From the NCBI GenBank assembly GCA_030142905.1, contig JASJOG010000586.1, positions 37,370 through 101,369 on the forward strand: DNA of 64,000 nt, written 5' to 3'. The notes under the pieces are model-generated. The model had not been told where the DNA came from, did not search any database, and saw only the letters and a program-made list of their open reading frames with translations. Position numbers and translations under genes: made by a program. Positions 39,846 through 53,938 of this stretch are shown piece by piece (within the stretch, counting starts at the first letter, position 1; the number at the start of each line of letters is the position of its first letter). Source of the stretch: Heliopora coerulea. Lineage: Eukaryota > Cnidaria > Anthozoa > Scleralcyonacea > Helioporidae.

Positions 39846-40345
39846 CAATCGCAAAGGGGGGAGAAACAAGGCCAGAGTCTCCCAAGTCTTACTGTTTGTC
39901 GATCATTCCGATCGCTTGGTACTCGATGTGCAGGAGATATCCACACTTGAAAATTCGTCCTAATAGTAAAGAGAGGACGACATGAGCGATGTGGTCCCCT
40001 CTTTGCAAAACGATGTTTTAGCAAATCTTCAAAACCGATCTGGTCAGCCAAGGCCAGAGGCTCCCAAATCTTGCTGTTTGGCGTTGATTACGATTGCTTG
40101 GTACTCGATGTGCAGAAGATATCCACACTTGAAAATTCGGCCCAATAGCAAAGGGGCGACCCCATGAGCCATATGTCCTCCCTTTGCAAAACGAAGTTTT
40201 GGCAGCTCTTTGAAACTTCACTGATCTGGTCAGCCAAGGGCAGAGGCCATTAAATCTTTCTGTTTGGCGCTCAATTGAAAATTCGGCCCACCAGCAAAGG
40301 CTGGACGACGTGGCTCATGTGGTCCTCCCTTTGGAAAACGAGATA
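39845..40345 (+). repeat. ~182-bp tandem repeat
   Basis: GCTTGGTACTCGATGTGCAG occurs at about 39914 and 40096, both followed by GATATCCACACTTGAAAATTCG, and a third partial unit ends near 40340. It directly adjoins the 169-bp array and shares the AGCAAAGGGG motif, so it may be a derived variant. Confidence 0.8.
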
Positions 40346-41654
40346 CTTACAACTCACAATCGTTGTAATGAGCGTAGTGCCTGTCACTGATACTAAGTTT
40401 AGCTGCACGTTTCATCCAGAGATTGAGCACCTGGACATCGGTTCTTTCCGCCAACTTGACCACCGTAAAGTAATATTTCCTACTGTGTGTGTTTGTGCTG
40501 GAAAATTTAAAGCACAAGTCCAACTTGGCTTGACATCCCCCTTCGTCGGTTTTATTCGCAACGACCCTGATCCCACTGGGCTTGCCAGACTTCTTGAAAG
40601 AACTCACTGTTAAACATAAGAGTAGGTGACAAAAACAATAGACTGCTTTATCCACTGCTGTGTCGTATTTTTCAGCAAATCGAACGCCTAACAGTTATTT
40701 TTTGAGTTACAGATCCAGTTATAAGAGAAAGATAAAAGAGACATTGAGAACAAAATGTGAATGGATATCAAACATCCATTTAAACCGACTGACGGAGAAA
40801 ACGTTCAGTTAGGTAAGAAAATATTATCGACATGAAAACTATTCCGTTTAAAAATTTTCGAATGCCATAAGTAAGTTTTCACTGACGGCCTGCTTGCTGT
40901 GGTTGTGAAATATCAAAGTTTCTTCATTGTCACGGCCGTACTAAACATTCCAAGCTATTTCTTGGGTTAGTGTAATGGCCAAGTGTATGATTGCGCAGCT
41001 CTCATAAAAAGAAGTGGACGTTCTAACATGGTGATGGCCAGACTCCATTACTCGTCCAAGAGATGAGCTCTTATTCATAATCGTGATTCAAACAAGCGGA
41101 ACGTTGCGAGACTTGAGTAAAGCGTAAAAAAACATAGGCCGCTAGGCGAGTGGTTTTCGCTTTTCGAAAGTCGAGCAACATTCCAAGTGTTTGGATCACA
41201 GTAGCCATACAAAGGAATCCATTTGGTATTTCTTTTATAAAATAACGACAGATGAAAATGAGTTAACGTAATAAACACAATGATGAAGTAAGCAATTCTC
41301 GCGAAAATCATCAACTACTCATCAATCAGAGCCAAGTTTATGAAGATCGAGCCCTGGTCAACATAGCGAAGCCACTTCAACGCGGTGACAAAGAGGAAAA
41401 CCAGGTGTGTTTTTTTAAAGCTATTTGAAAGTCAACTAACGTACCAAGTGTTTGAATCACAGTATTCAAACACATAAAAGCCGTTACGTGTTTCTTTCAT
41501 GAAATAATAAGGCGAAACGTACAAAACAAACTTTAGTACACTTTTGGCGGGAAATTTTCCATGTTTTTATACTCTTATCCAAACACGGGTATTAACCAAT
41601 CAGAGCTTGCGAACGAGTCCCGTTATTTTATAAAACCCTATCAGCTACCTAAAT
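40346..41654. other. No supported gene
   Basis: A - strand frame at 40347-40655 (102 codons, Cys/Lys-rich) has no recognised domain. An imperfect direct duplication of ~140 bp (ACCAAGTGTTTGAATCACAGTA-type core) lies at about 41160-41250 and 41435-41520. Confidence 0.4.
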
Positions 41655-41885
41655 TGTTCTCCCTAGAGGGACAGTAAGGACCACCCCTCATGGGTCAAGT
41701 GTTACTACAGAAAGAAAACCGGAGTAACCGGAGAAAACCTGCGATTCCTGGTAGAGTCAAACTGGACTACACTCTTCTCACACGGGACCAAGGTAACTTT
41801 AATCAGATAACTGCAAAGAGCCGGAAGCGAACCCTAGTCACAGTGGTGAGAGACACGCGAACTACCACTGTGTCCCCACCAACCC
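41655..41885 (-). mobile_element. tRNA-derived SINE, minus orientation
   Basis: Read on -, it matches the SINE at 47355-47600: GGTTTTCTCCGGTTACTCCG, ACACTCTTCTC-type block complement, and a 3' part with CCCATGAGGGGTGG. The frame at 41690-41989 is a by-product of this repeat, not a gene. Confidence 0.7.
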
Positions 41886-42866
<981 letters not shown>

Positions 42867-43966
42867 CCAACTTTGTTGGAGAATTTTGTTGCATCCAACA
42901 TTGTTTAATCGTTTGCCACGCTATGTTCATCGAACATTTTGTTGGATTACGTTTGCTTCTGATCAAAATTGAACCCAATATTTTGATTTGTCCAACAGAT
43001 GTTGGAGAGTTTGGTCATTTGTCCAATAAAGTCGCATTGCTGAAACGGAGGAGCTGGCACCACAGGCCAATCATATATGACCAATTAGCCACGTGCTTCA
43101 GCATCAGTAAAAAGATTATTATAAAAATATAAAAATACCTGACCCAATAAAGCAGAGTATGGCAACCATCGACCAAGCAATACATGTATGATAACAGTAT
43201 TCAAAACAATGACCATTGCGCATTCCAAGCTGACATAGTTATCAAGTAAAAATATTATTTATGAGTGATAAAGTTTTTATGCTCATTTAGCTGATATATA
43301 TATAAAGAAAAACCCAAAAGAGGTTTGGGAAAACAAAATCTTTCTGGGGAAAACTGAAAAGGACCAATGGTTTCCCAAGGGACAACCAAGATAAAAATTC
43401 ACTTCGAACCCCTTACCCGTATCCTCCGAGGGAAAAATAACTTACTACAATAAGATGCCAGAGTGCAACTTGTGTCTTAAGTTTTCCAAAGTTAATCGAA
43501 TGAGAACGTACGGCGTTCCTTTCATCACAGATTAAGCCAAGGATTGTTCACCACAGCTGCAAACTAAGGCTCCATTGGGACATTTACAATTTTCCCGCGC
43601 AAAATCGGGTCAGTGAACAAAATTTTCACAACTTAAACTGGAATACGAGTATTTATTATACGGCTGTGGCAGCGACCAGCCCGAATACGGAAATCCAGCT
43701 ATTTGATTGGTTCATAAGTGGTCGGATATTTCCCATATTGTCAGCTCTGGTGTGAAAATTTAAGAAAGTCTTGCTTGTGTCGAATTAAAATTTAAACTTT
43801 TCACAAAATATGAAGTGCAAGTGTATTACAAAATATCAGAGAAGGAAAAGTAACCAAGTAGAATGAAGTTGGTGAAGAAATTATTTATGAAAAAACGACA
43901 GAACTGCAAGTTAGTATATCGTTCTCTACCTTTGCATTGTCAATTATATTTCATTAAAGCCACATA
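42867..43966. other. No supported gene
   Basis: Short frames only. No repeat boundary identified except an ATATATATAAAG run near 43300. Confidence 0.4.
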
Positions 43967-44148
43967 AACCCCGTTCACACTGTAATATTTTGGGAAAAAC
44001 ATCAACATATACAGAGATACTCGGCAAGGCTAAATTTTTAGGAACGGGAACGAAATTTTGATGAAGTCTGCACCGCCCAACAATAGCGGTACCAATGCCA
44101 AAATTTCAGCAGTGCCATGTCCAAAATATTAACAGTGTAATCGGGGTT
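43967..44148. mobile_element. MITE, 182 bp
   Basis: AACCCCGTTCACACTGTAAT begins the left end; the right end is the complement of AACCCCGATTACACTGTTAA. The inverted ends run ~25 bp with a few differences. ATA flanks both sides, so a short TA or ATA target duplication is possible. Confidence 0.65.
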
Positions 44149-44188
44149 ATAATAAACTACTTGGTCACCTCGCTTATTTCGTCTGTGT

Positions 44189-44282
44189 TAGTGAAATATC
44201 GGACCCCTGTTTTAGCAAGGACCGAGACGAGCGCAGCGAGTTGAGGTCCATACTTAAAAACATCTGTCCTATATTTCACTAG
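44189..44282. repeat. Small fold-back repeat
   Basis: TAGTGAAATAT (44189-44199) pairs with ATATTTCACTA (44272-44282), with further weak pairing inward (GGACCCCTGTTTT / AAAAACATCTGTCC). A GCGAGTTGAGGTCC-like centre gives a palindromic MITE look. Confidence 0.6.
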
Positions 44283-44954
44283 TATAGGCCTCACGTTAGG
44301 TCGATCACTAGTAAATATTTATCTCAAGTCATAAACCAGGACACGTGAACATAATGTTAAGATGTAAAATCGAGAAACGTGAATTCAGTAATCGAAACTC
44401 ACTTCACTTGAATGACTATGCAAAGCCGAAAACAAGTCACGTTTACAGTTGTCCAAATGTTCCCACGAGATTAGCAAGTATTTTTGATATCATTCGAGCC
44501 ACACTCACGTGAAGTAATTCTCTAGATGTTTCCGAGGTCGTTTCCCTGCAGAAATTCCAGTACTTCGAAGAAGTTTCCACACATGGTCGATGTTTGACTC
44601 GAAATTGGCCCGGGTCGCACTGTAAAATAAAACAAGGTATTGAGCGCTTGGGTACAAGGTTCGCCTCGCATCTTTTTTCACCATTAACTAGCATCGATTT
44701 GTAGCAGGCAGAGCTTGCTATCACTTGGAGTAAGTTTGAACTAGTACACATTTTGAGGCAAGCATTCTTTCCCATGCGGCTTCGTTTTGCCGCTACAACA
44801 AGCCGCTGCAAGTTAGTTCTTACAGTAACAATATTTTTTTAATTTTTAATGCAACTGCTTGAAATTGAAATACTATTTATTCTTTACGATTTATCATTTA
44901 CTATTATATTTTATTATTTGTCATTTATTGTTTACTACTTACGAAGATCATAAT
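44283..44954. other. No supported gene
   Basis: A 122-codon - strand frame (44443-44811) has no recognised domain and no clear exon borders. Confidence 0.4.
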
Positions 44955-45604
44955 CATCACTATCACTACCACTACCACTACCATTACCACTATCATTACC
45001 ATTATCAACACATTACCATTATCATTATAATTAACATTATCATTATAATTAACATTACCATTACATTTACTATTATCATTACCATTATCATTAGTATTAT
45101 CGCTATCTCATTATCACCATTACCATCATCATTATCATTATCTTTACTATTACCATTATCATTACCATTATCGTTGTCATTATCACTACCATTACTATTA
45201 TAATTTCCATTTTTATTACCATAACCATTACCATTATCATCATCATTACCATTATTACTACCACTACCATTACCACCACCACTACCATAACCATTACCAT
45301 TATTATTACTATTACCATTATCATTCCCCTTATCGTTACCATTACCATTATTACCATTACCATTATTACATTCATCTTTATCATTACCATTATCATTATC
45401 ATCATTATTACCTTTATCTTTAACAGTACCGTTATCATTATTGTTATCATTACCATCATCATTAAGATTACCATCACCATCATCATTACCATCATCATTA
45501 CCATCATCGTTACCATTACCATCATCATGACCAATATTATTACCATTATTACCATTACTATTATTATCACCATTATCATTACCATTTTCATTACTATTAC
45601 CATT
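44955..45604 (+). repeat. ATTACC/ATTATC-type minisatellite
   Basis: About 650 bp of ATTACC, ATTATC and CATCATT hexamer- or nonamer-like units. The long Met/Val- or Gly/Asn/Asp-rich frames on - across it are repeat artefacts. Confidence 0.95.
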
Positions 45605-47354
45605 ATTTAAACTTATAAGAGTACAGATTAGCGGATGCAGAGAAGCCGCTAACCTCTGAGGAATAGAGTATGAGTTATAACTACGTTTAGGATAAGGTTT
45701 AGAGTTATGAATTGGGATATGGCCAAGGCTAGAGACGAACGCGACCAAATTTATAATATTGTTAAGTAATATTTAAAAATAAAATCTTGTTAATATACTT
45801 TACCAGTATCTGTAATACGAGACCAACATCCACTCTCAAACATCTCCACCAAACTTCTGATCCATTAACAACATCACTTCATAAAGATATAATGCCTTGG
45901 CCTTGTTATGGCAAAAAGAAATGCATGAAATAAAGTTGAAGAATAAAAAAAAATGTTGTAAATTTTTGAGTAACTACCATATTTCCTCTATTTAGCCCCT
46001 AGTCTTCTAATACCCTCTCAGTTCAGAAAGACAAAAAAAAAATAAGCCGTCTCCTCCGATAGGAGTAGTCTTATTCATTGAAAAGTAGATTTATTTCAAT
46101 ATGGAAATATGAGCACTAAGCGGCAACCTTCCACGAAGAAACACAATCATTTAATTGAAAGTCGGTATATTAACAAGCGTCAGTGTAATATATTTCAATT
46201 ATAAAATTTCTATTACTCATGCAGTGATTATTCAGTTACCAGGTTTATATCCGGCTATGCGAACACGGTTAGCACAGCACAGACCCCGCTTTACGCCAGA
46301 ATTTGTGCTTGGTGCCAATGGGAAGCTCTGTCTGGTCTACGAACTTGTAAGAAGAACTTAAGATTTGATATTGAAGATAACGTTCGTTACTCACAATTAT
46401 TATCACTTAGTTCTTTGCTTATTTTATAAGAGAAACAGAAACTGTTTTGTTGTGTTTATGTAGCCTGACGCAAACACTCAGAGAGGTTGGGTGAGTTGTC
46501 AAGCGGCCGTTTAAACCCCAGACCTTCGGTCTCGGGTGTACACAACAGCTTTCGATTTTTCCCAATCCTCTTCTCGTGCTTGAATCGAGCTATATAAACA
46601 CGGCAAAACAGTTTTTATTTCTTTATTATTATAAATTACATTTTATCACAAATGTAAGCAATAGAAGTCTCAGGTTTACTGAATGGTGTTTCGATGTCAT
46701 CTTAACATCACTATCAAGTTTTAGTGATAAAAATTACAAGTCGGTTGATTTATACAGAGTTGATGACGCATAAACCAAACTGAATCATCTCCGGACAAAT
46801 CCATGGACTGAAATTACTGAACTATACGTAACCAATAACTTCGAATTAACCGGTTCGAATTTGACGTAAGGAGTCTTTATGCACGAGGCGTATTTTAAAC
46901 AAAATACCGTAAACGCTCCAACGAGCCCTCCATCTCTATTAAGATTCCGCTCTCTAATGACTCCCACTGCAGAACTTCAAGTTTTTAAAAAGCCCCCTCT
47001 CTACTAAGCCCTTTCCCCAACAAAACCACAAAAAAGACAGCAACTTACGACTGGTTAGAATCGCACTATATTCTAGATCTCAACATTTCCAACTTCTAAA
47101 TTTATATGGGACAATTTTAGTACTTTCTTATCAAGTTATGTTTTCAGCATATCAATAATGGTTCTACACTTACACATCGCACAATATGTTCCTGTAGCAA
47201 CAAGTCCATCTTCAAACATACACTTCAGTAGAAACACATTTTTATGAGCCTGAATTTATTTCGGCTTCAGGATTGCACAAGACATATACATGCCAGCTGT
47301 CATGCTATTTATTATAGCTGGACAGCATTTCAGAAAAAATCGTGTCTTCGTCTT
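45605..47354. other. No supported gene
   Basis: Short frames only. A possible Leu/Ser-tRNA-like hairpin motif (GACCTTCGGTC, about 46521-46531) occurs within AGCGGCCGTTTAAACCCC; no complete tRNA could be folded. Confidence 0.4.
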
Positions 47355-47635
47355 TCACATCAGGGGCTGCTGGTGGCACAGGGGCACACTGGCAGTGCAT
47401 GTGTCTCTCACCAGTGTGACCAGGGTTCGACCCCGGATCCATGCAGTTATCTGTTTAAAGTTATCTGGGTCACATCTGAGAAGAGTGTTGTTAAATTTGT
47501 CCCTACCAAGCATCGCAGGTTTTCTCCGGGTACTCCGGTATCCTCCAACAGTAACATTGAACCCATGAGAGGTGGACCTAACTGCACCTCTAGACAGAAC
47601 AGCTCAGATGGCTGACAGGGTTATTCAGTATAAAT
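47355..47635 (+). mobile_element. tRNA-derived SINE
   Basis: GGTTCGACCCC (box B-like, about 47412-47422) in the head; a conserved GGTTTTCTCCGGGTACTCCG block (47519-47538); and a 3' end CCCATGAGAGGTGGACCTAA. It shares these parts with the - strand copy at 41655. The ends end in GTATAAATAAAGG. The family is abundant in marine invertebrates; I do not name it. Confidence 0.7.
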
Positions 47636-50062
47636 AAAGGTACTTTTAAATAAGTTCCCTTCTCTATTATCCTCCTCTCCAATAACCCTCCCGTCCAGAA
47701 GGTCTGAAAATAAATAAGTGCACCAGCGGCTTAACAGAGCGTTTACAGTAACAGTAGTTTCCTCGTGGTTTAATTAAATAGAAACAAATTTGAGTTATGT
47801 CACTCAAAAAACTGACAACTCTATAATGCACACCTTTCTCGGAAATTTTTTCATATCATCAACCCTGCGAAGTATCTTGATGAACTGTTCAAAAGTATTC
47901 GGTGACAAAAGACCAATGTTTTTGATTTGATTATTACTATGATTTGTTTATACTATGACCATGATTGATTATGAGATGATTATGCGTACAGGAATATGAC
48001 TATGACTGGGTATTATTACAAGTTTAGGTTACATACGTTTTTAATAACACGAACGTGAAACATCTTAAGAGTGAACTGAATCAAGTAAGGATTTTAATAT
48101 TAATGAAAATTGTGATGACATTAACTACTGCAGTGATAATCACGATATTTATGATGACAAATAATGATGAAATGACAATGACAAGAATGATAACTTATCT
48201 TAAGATGATAGATGAATGATCGCCAAGCCCTATACTCAGAAAAACGATTTCTGAGTCCCAGACAGGGGGAGATTTTTCCGCATTTATGAGTCCATGAGGT
48301 CATTTGCACAAATTTCAGACATTGCCTATGGCATCAAGAATGACTAAGCAACTTAACAGGCAAACATAACCAGGTTACTTTGATGTTATCATGACTGATG
48401 AGCAATGGTATCTACTACTGTATACAACAATTTTTAATGTAACATGTAGGTGATGTAGCCACCACAAATTTTGGTAAATATCATTCACAAATAGGATAGC
48501 ATTTTACACATAGCATTTTGTAGAACATATGTTGCATTAAAATTCTTTGTTAAAATCAACCTTACACTCAGAAGATCTACAGATGCAGTGTTTCCCCAAA
48601 GCAACTTCAAAGTAGCCACCTGTTATTCCTGCCCTTGACAAAGCTTGTCTACCACTATGACTTAAATTATTCATCAGAAAATAAACTCCTAGCTGGCTGG
48701 CTGCTGTGCCATATCAACAGCTTATCAGTGATCCGCTATAGTAATTATGCATGTATGCAGAGATGTAGCCAGCCAAATATAAGTGCCAGGTTAAAATATC
48801 CTGATTTAATTTTCATTATGATGTCTGGAAAAAGGTGGGGAATGAGGTCCTTCCTTGGACATTTTTGTAAAATTGGCACCCTAAGTCAATATAAGAGGAA
48901 ATTTCTAGCACTTTCAGTAGAGATTCAATTAAACTTACTAATACTCTGCTTCTTTAGGCAAATGGCTGTACACCTTTCCACTAAATCCAGAATCAAATTT
49001 AGTCTTTGCAGCAGTTAAGACACCAGCTACTTAGCAAAAAGTCTTGGTGAGGAATGCCATATAAAAATCCTGGGAGATTTTGCTTGTTTACACTAATTTC
49101 AGTCCTCATCCCCAAGCTTGATGAATGATAGATTAAATTACAATGATGTCTGCCTCACCAAAACTGTATATTTCATTATGTTTGGCCTAAAAATGTGCCA
49201 CACAAGATTGATAAGATTACCCTGGGTACCAGAATTTTGAAATGCTCTTTTGTTCATCTTAGGGAGGGTGACATTTTTACATTGTAAATCCAGGAGGAAA
49301 CTCTAAACTGCAGTGTATATTTTTAACATAAACACAGTTTAATATCCCTACATCACAGACTCAGTCTCCACAAAAGAGCATTCTCACTTCAATACTGCCT
49401 TACCACCTAGTAAATTTTATTTGTCATCAGCTTTTACATCTGTAAGTCATCCTAAAGGACCTTTGGACTGCTACTAAAAGCTTGTTGATATACCATACCT
49501 CTCATCCAATTATTTGTGTCTATTTACAGTCTTGTGTTGCCATGCTCAGGATAGTGACAGGATTGGGGGACAAGAATTGAACCTACCAGGATAGTAAAAT
49601 TTTAACACTTCAGCTACTGTATTAGCAGATAATTATGGCCTGATAACCACTGACAGACACTTAATTGTTAACTCTGGATTGGTTTCTAATTAGGAAATAT
49701 GAGAAGAGATTAAAAATTCCTTTTTGGTTACATTCCCAGAGATTACTTTACAAGTATGTAACAAAGTCAAGCTCAGTCTCAACTCAGTCAAGGTTTCATC
49801 CAGGCTTCAGTTTTTTGGGTGAAGTTTCAAAATTGCCTCTGTAAAATAAATATTTTTATCTTTATCACAGAAAAGGTTAATGGCTTTGACCTGAACTGAG
49901 TCAGAACATTTCTACAAATATTGCAAAATTTTCATCACTGGTTTTAGAAATACAGAGGGAACTACAGTATTTGGTATCCAGCCAGATAACTAACATTGCT
50001 GTCCAACACACTAATACTGCTGGATTAAAGTTTGAAAACTTGTATACATGTACTTACTGTAC
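47636..50062. other. No supported gene
   Basis: Noncoding, AT-rich. Possibly intron or flank of the WASHC5-like copy downstream on -. No further WASHC5 exon could be read here. Confidence 0.4.
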
Positions 50063-50169
50063 CTGTTTAGGATGGTGATGCATTTCTAAACACTTTCAAA
50101 TGCAAGGAAAAATCATGTCACTATGTCAATATGGTTTTCCCTGCATACTGAACCAAGCTCCTGAAGCTC
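50063..50169 (-). pseudogene. WASHC5: WASHC5 exon 2, copy A
   Basis: Keeps the expected 107 nt between an AG acceptor and GTACAG donor. TGA replaces codon 19 and TAG replaces codon 28. Confidence 0.8.
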
Positions 50170-51339
50170 CTGAATTTATAAGATGAGAAAAAACAAATTA
50201 AAGAAAATTAGATTCTGGATAATGTACAAAAAGGAGTCATACCATACTACATTAATACATATGAGCACACATTTATGTTAAGTAATGGTCATTCAGCAAT
50301 CTGATGTAAATCTTCCTTCATACCAAATAGCTAGAATACTTTTACAAAAATGCTGCTACTTCAGATGGACTGTAAAATACAGTGGGTGAGGAATTAAGTG
50401 TAAGATAAATATTGTTAAAGTAGAACATGAGTTTTAGGACCACCCATTTTGCCAGGCAAAAGTAGTCGTAAATGCCAAGTGGTCACTTAAGACAGGTAGT
50501 GATATGATGTAGTGGCCACCATATTTGCATGTGCAACTTCCAGGAAAATGCGTAAATTTAAGCAAAATGTGCATTATTATGACTGAACAAGCAAACCCAA
50601 ATTTCAGTGACAATTGCTTCATTCAACTAAGAATCACACAAGAATTGCTTAAGTTCATCTACCTATTACGTGAAAAGAAATTGGTTAGCATGAACTGCTT
50701 CAATTTCCTAACTTGTTCAGAAAGAAATTCACAACAGTACAAGTATAACTGCACAGAAGTGATCAAAATTTGATTGAAGTGCTAAGTGCATAGTTGTTCT
50801 TGTTTCCTGTATTCTCTTTGCCAAGAAAGTTTGAGTGATTGTGGAGCGGCATTGATTTAAACAGCAAACTTAAATCACAAAACTTAATTACGATGGATCA
50901 AATTAAATCTGCTGTACCTATAAGGTTTGGCAGAAGAGGACACTGATCTTCTGCTGAACTTAATTCATCAATCAGGTTTGGCACATGAGTAGAGTGGTCA
51001 GCAATTTTAATTTGCAGTGGTCACAAATGACAGGTAAAATTTCTTATTTTGACTGCTAAAAAGTGGTCGTCGGTCATGTTAGACAGGTGGTCACTCATGA
51101 CAGGTATATTTTAACTACAAATTGTCCATGCCAGAAAAACTGGTCGTACATGACAGGTGGTTGTAAAAAGTGGTGTCGTAAAGCTCAGGTTCTACTGTAT
51201 CTTTATTAAAGATACAGTAGAACCTGAAAATAAAGAATATAAATAAATTGAAGAATATAAATAAATTGAAAATAAAGAGGAAACTGACATGGTATCCAGC
51301 CAGACAACTAAAGTTTGAAAATTTCCATACTTACTGTAC

Positions 51340-51438
51340 CTGTTCAGGTCAGTGATATGTTTGTAAACACTTTCAAATGCAAAGAAAAATCTTCTCAATA
51401 TGGTTTTCCCTGAATGCTGAATCAAGGACTGGAAGCTC
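51340..51438 (-). pseudogene. WASHC5: WASHC5 exon 2, copy B
   Basis: 99 nt; an 8-nt deletion near codon 16 breaks the frame. Flanking intron sequence matches copy A for over 100 bp on each side, so this is a ~1.3-kb segmental duplication. Confidence 0.8.
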
Positions 51439-51509
51439 CTGAAGTAATAAGATGGGGGAAAATGAAATAAAAGGAAATCAGACCTTAGATAATGTACAAA
51501 GGAGTCCAA

Positions 51510-52681
51510 TTGATATCACAACAGTAAGTGAAACTGCAGTTTAGTACACTAACATGGGTCAATGACCTATACCATGGGTTCAGAGAAAGTTTTAGCACTA
51601 AATAATGAGGAAACATGTAAAGCATGAAAATATTGCAAAAGATGACATAAGAACTGACAACAGCAATTTATAAATCATTTACTGTACAGTATTTTTCAAT
51701 TAGGGTTACAGTAAGAATTAAGGTTAAGGCAAAGGTTAAATAAGATTTATGTTAGGAATTAGTGTAAGGATTTATATTGCCACAGTGACTTGGGTCAAAA
51801 CTGCTGTAGAGGTTAGAGATAAATCAATGTTGAAGTTTTACCCAGGTAGACAAATGTTTGGAATTAATTTGAATTACTCAAAGAACTGTTCTTCTGATAA
51901 ATTGAGATAAATTTTTAACGTAGAAAATTCTAAGAAGCACAAATTGCACTAAGATTGTCACATTCCAGTCTTCAATGATGACTTCATTGCAGTATTCCAC
52001 TTAAATTCAGTGGTACCTTGTGCACCTCTATGCCACAGATTTATCACAGTAAACTTCTTGCATGGTATTATGTCCTGATGACAGCTTCTCAATGATTCTC
52101 AACTTTGTTTTTGTATGTATAGGGTAGTGCATTCAATCATTCAAGTGTTTTTGACTGAAAGAAAGTGCCTTTCACTTGGCCAAAATCCCCTTTTGTCTAC
52201 CTCAGGTAGGGAATACTTTTTAAACCTAGGGGGGGAATGCTAATGTCTATCCAACTGACCACTATGTGTCAGGGTGCTTTGCTTCATTAAATCTAGGGTT
52301 AGTCATGACTTAATGACACATGTACTGTACATATACAGTATGTCCCCATTATGAAATCTCCAAGTTCTCCAATTCCTCAATGTAAATATAAAGAGATATT
52401 CTTTAGCTGATGTCTAATTAATTCTAATGTTTCCCAGATTTTAGTCATTTTTCTCGAAAATAAAGATTATCTCATGAAACAATAATAAAAATATCATAAA
52501 ATAAGCTGCATCCATTACTGTCAAAGCTACAGTACCTTGCACCTTGATTCTTCCTACTGTAAACTGGACAGATTCAGTGCATTGCATCTCAGTTTCAATT
52601 GTTTCATACTGGTTGGAAAGAGCACACCAGAATATATTGAGAAGCAACTTACTGTGCCTCAAAAACCTGTACTATTCACAG
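51510..52681. other. Intron 1 of the WASHC5 copy, no gene
   Basis: Noncoding between exon 2 copy B and the MITE. The last bases include the target copy ATTCACAG (52674-52681). Confidence 0.5.
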
Positions 52682-53264
52682 CAAGGGTGCACTGGAACCA
52701 GTATTTCAGGTTCTGGCCGGAACTGGAACCAACCGGAACTGACCAAGAAATCCGGCTGGAAGTTCTGGCCAGAACCGGAACTGAGTTATTTAGGCCATAT
52801 ATGGTAATATTTGATTTTGTCTGATGCCAGTACCTGACTGGTACTTCCCTGACTGGAATAAATTAAAAGATTGAGCAACGTAAACATCTTCATAAAGTGT
52901 TCATATATTAGTATACAAATGCATGTATCCTTGTATAGTTTCTTCCTTACAATCATATGAAAGCTCTAAACAGTGCACATAGCATTACTTGTTTTTAAAC
53001 CAATTTTCAAACTTTCTAATCAATACCTTCACTGGACACCATGTTGTATCATATTATTTATATACTTTAGTTCACATTTTAATTATTTATCTTCTTAGCA
53101 ACGAAGTAGAAATGTGAAATGTGATCTGTTCAGTCTATTTGATGTTCTTTCTCTCTGAAAATGAGAGTTCCGGTTCCAGCCATGCTTTTTTCAACAGTTC
53201 CAGCCGGAACCGGATCTCTGAAAAATCGGGGTTCCGGCCGGAACCGAGATCCGGTGCACCCCTA
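52682..53264. mobile_element. hAT MITE, 583 bp
   Basis: Ends CAAGGGTGCACTGG and the complement of TAGGGGTGCACCGG, with a perfect 8-bp duplication ATTCACAG at 52674-52681 and 53265-53272. Subterminal CCGGCCGGAACC-type repeats match those of the element at 437-5132. No transposase. Confidence 0.88.
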
Positions 53265-53272
53265 ATTCACAG

Positions 53273-53938
53273 CCAGGAATTTCAAGAAATTAAACAGAAA
53301 AACACACTCTAAACAAGTGCTTGACATTAGACAACAGCTTTCAAATATAGCCAAAATATTACCATGACCAATTTGTTTGTGTTCTTTAACTTGAATATTG
53401 ACATTTCAAGATGCTTTTTGTCGGGATACTGTATGTTTCTTACTCTCATCACAAACAATGATCATGGCAAACTTCCTGTGTCCTAGTGGGATCTTCGCAC
53501 CCATCATTTTTGAATCAAACTTCAATTCAATCATAAAAAGTTAGCCCTAACTGAGCAAAATTAGGAGGCAATAATCAACTAATAAGTAAAAGATTATTCC
53601 ATTTTGAAATTTGAAAAGCTTGATACAGCTACAAGAGAACTAACCATCCTATCAGAACGCCAACTTACTTTTATCTAATAGCGTTTGGAAGAAACAGGCC
53701 GAATGTTTTCGAAACTTTGCAACCTCGACTTGGAGGACAAATGCAAATGCAACGGTGTGAGGAAGGTTGTAGAAGTTCAAGAAGTGAAATGCAAGACGTC
53801 AGTGATGGCCGTTTTACAAAATCTGACAATAAAAAGGCCGAAGAGCTCTAATAGTTTCGCCAAAACAACTTGTCAGTACGTTCTAGTCACAGTTAGATCC
53901 GACTGCATTATCAGGCCAGTTTAACTCGTCCAACTTAC
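53273..53938. other. Intron 1 of the WASHC5 copy, continued
   Basis: No gene. A short + frame at 53685-53924 (Cys/Lys-rich) has no recognised domain. Confidence 0.5.

Noticed and set aside
45005..45748. Long Gly/Asn/Asp- and Met/Val-rich frames
   Set aside because: Direct translations of the ATTACC/ATTATC minisatellite.
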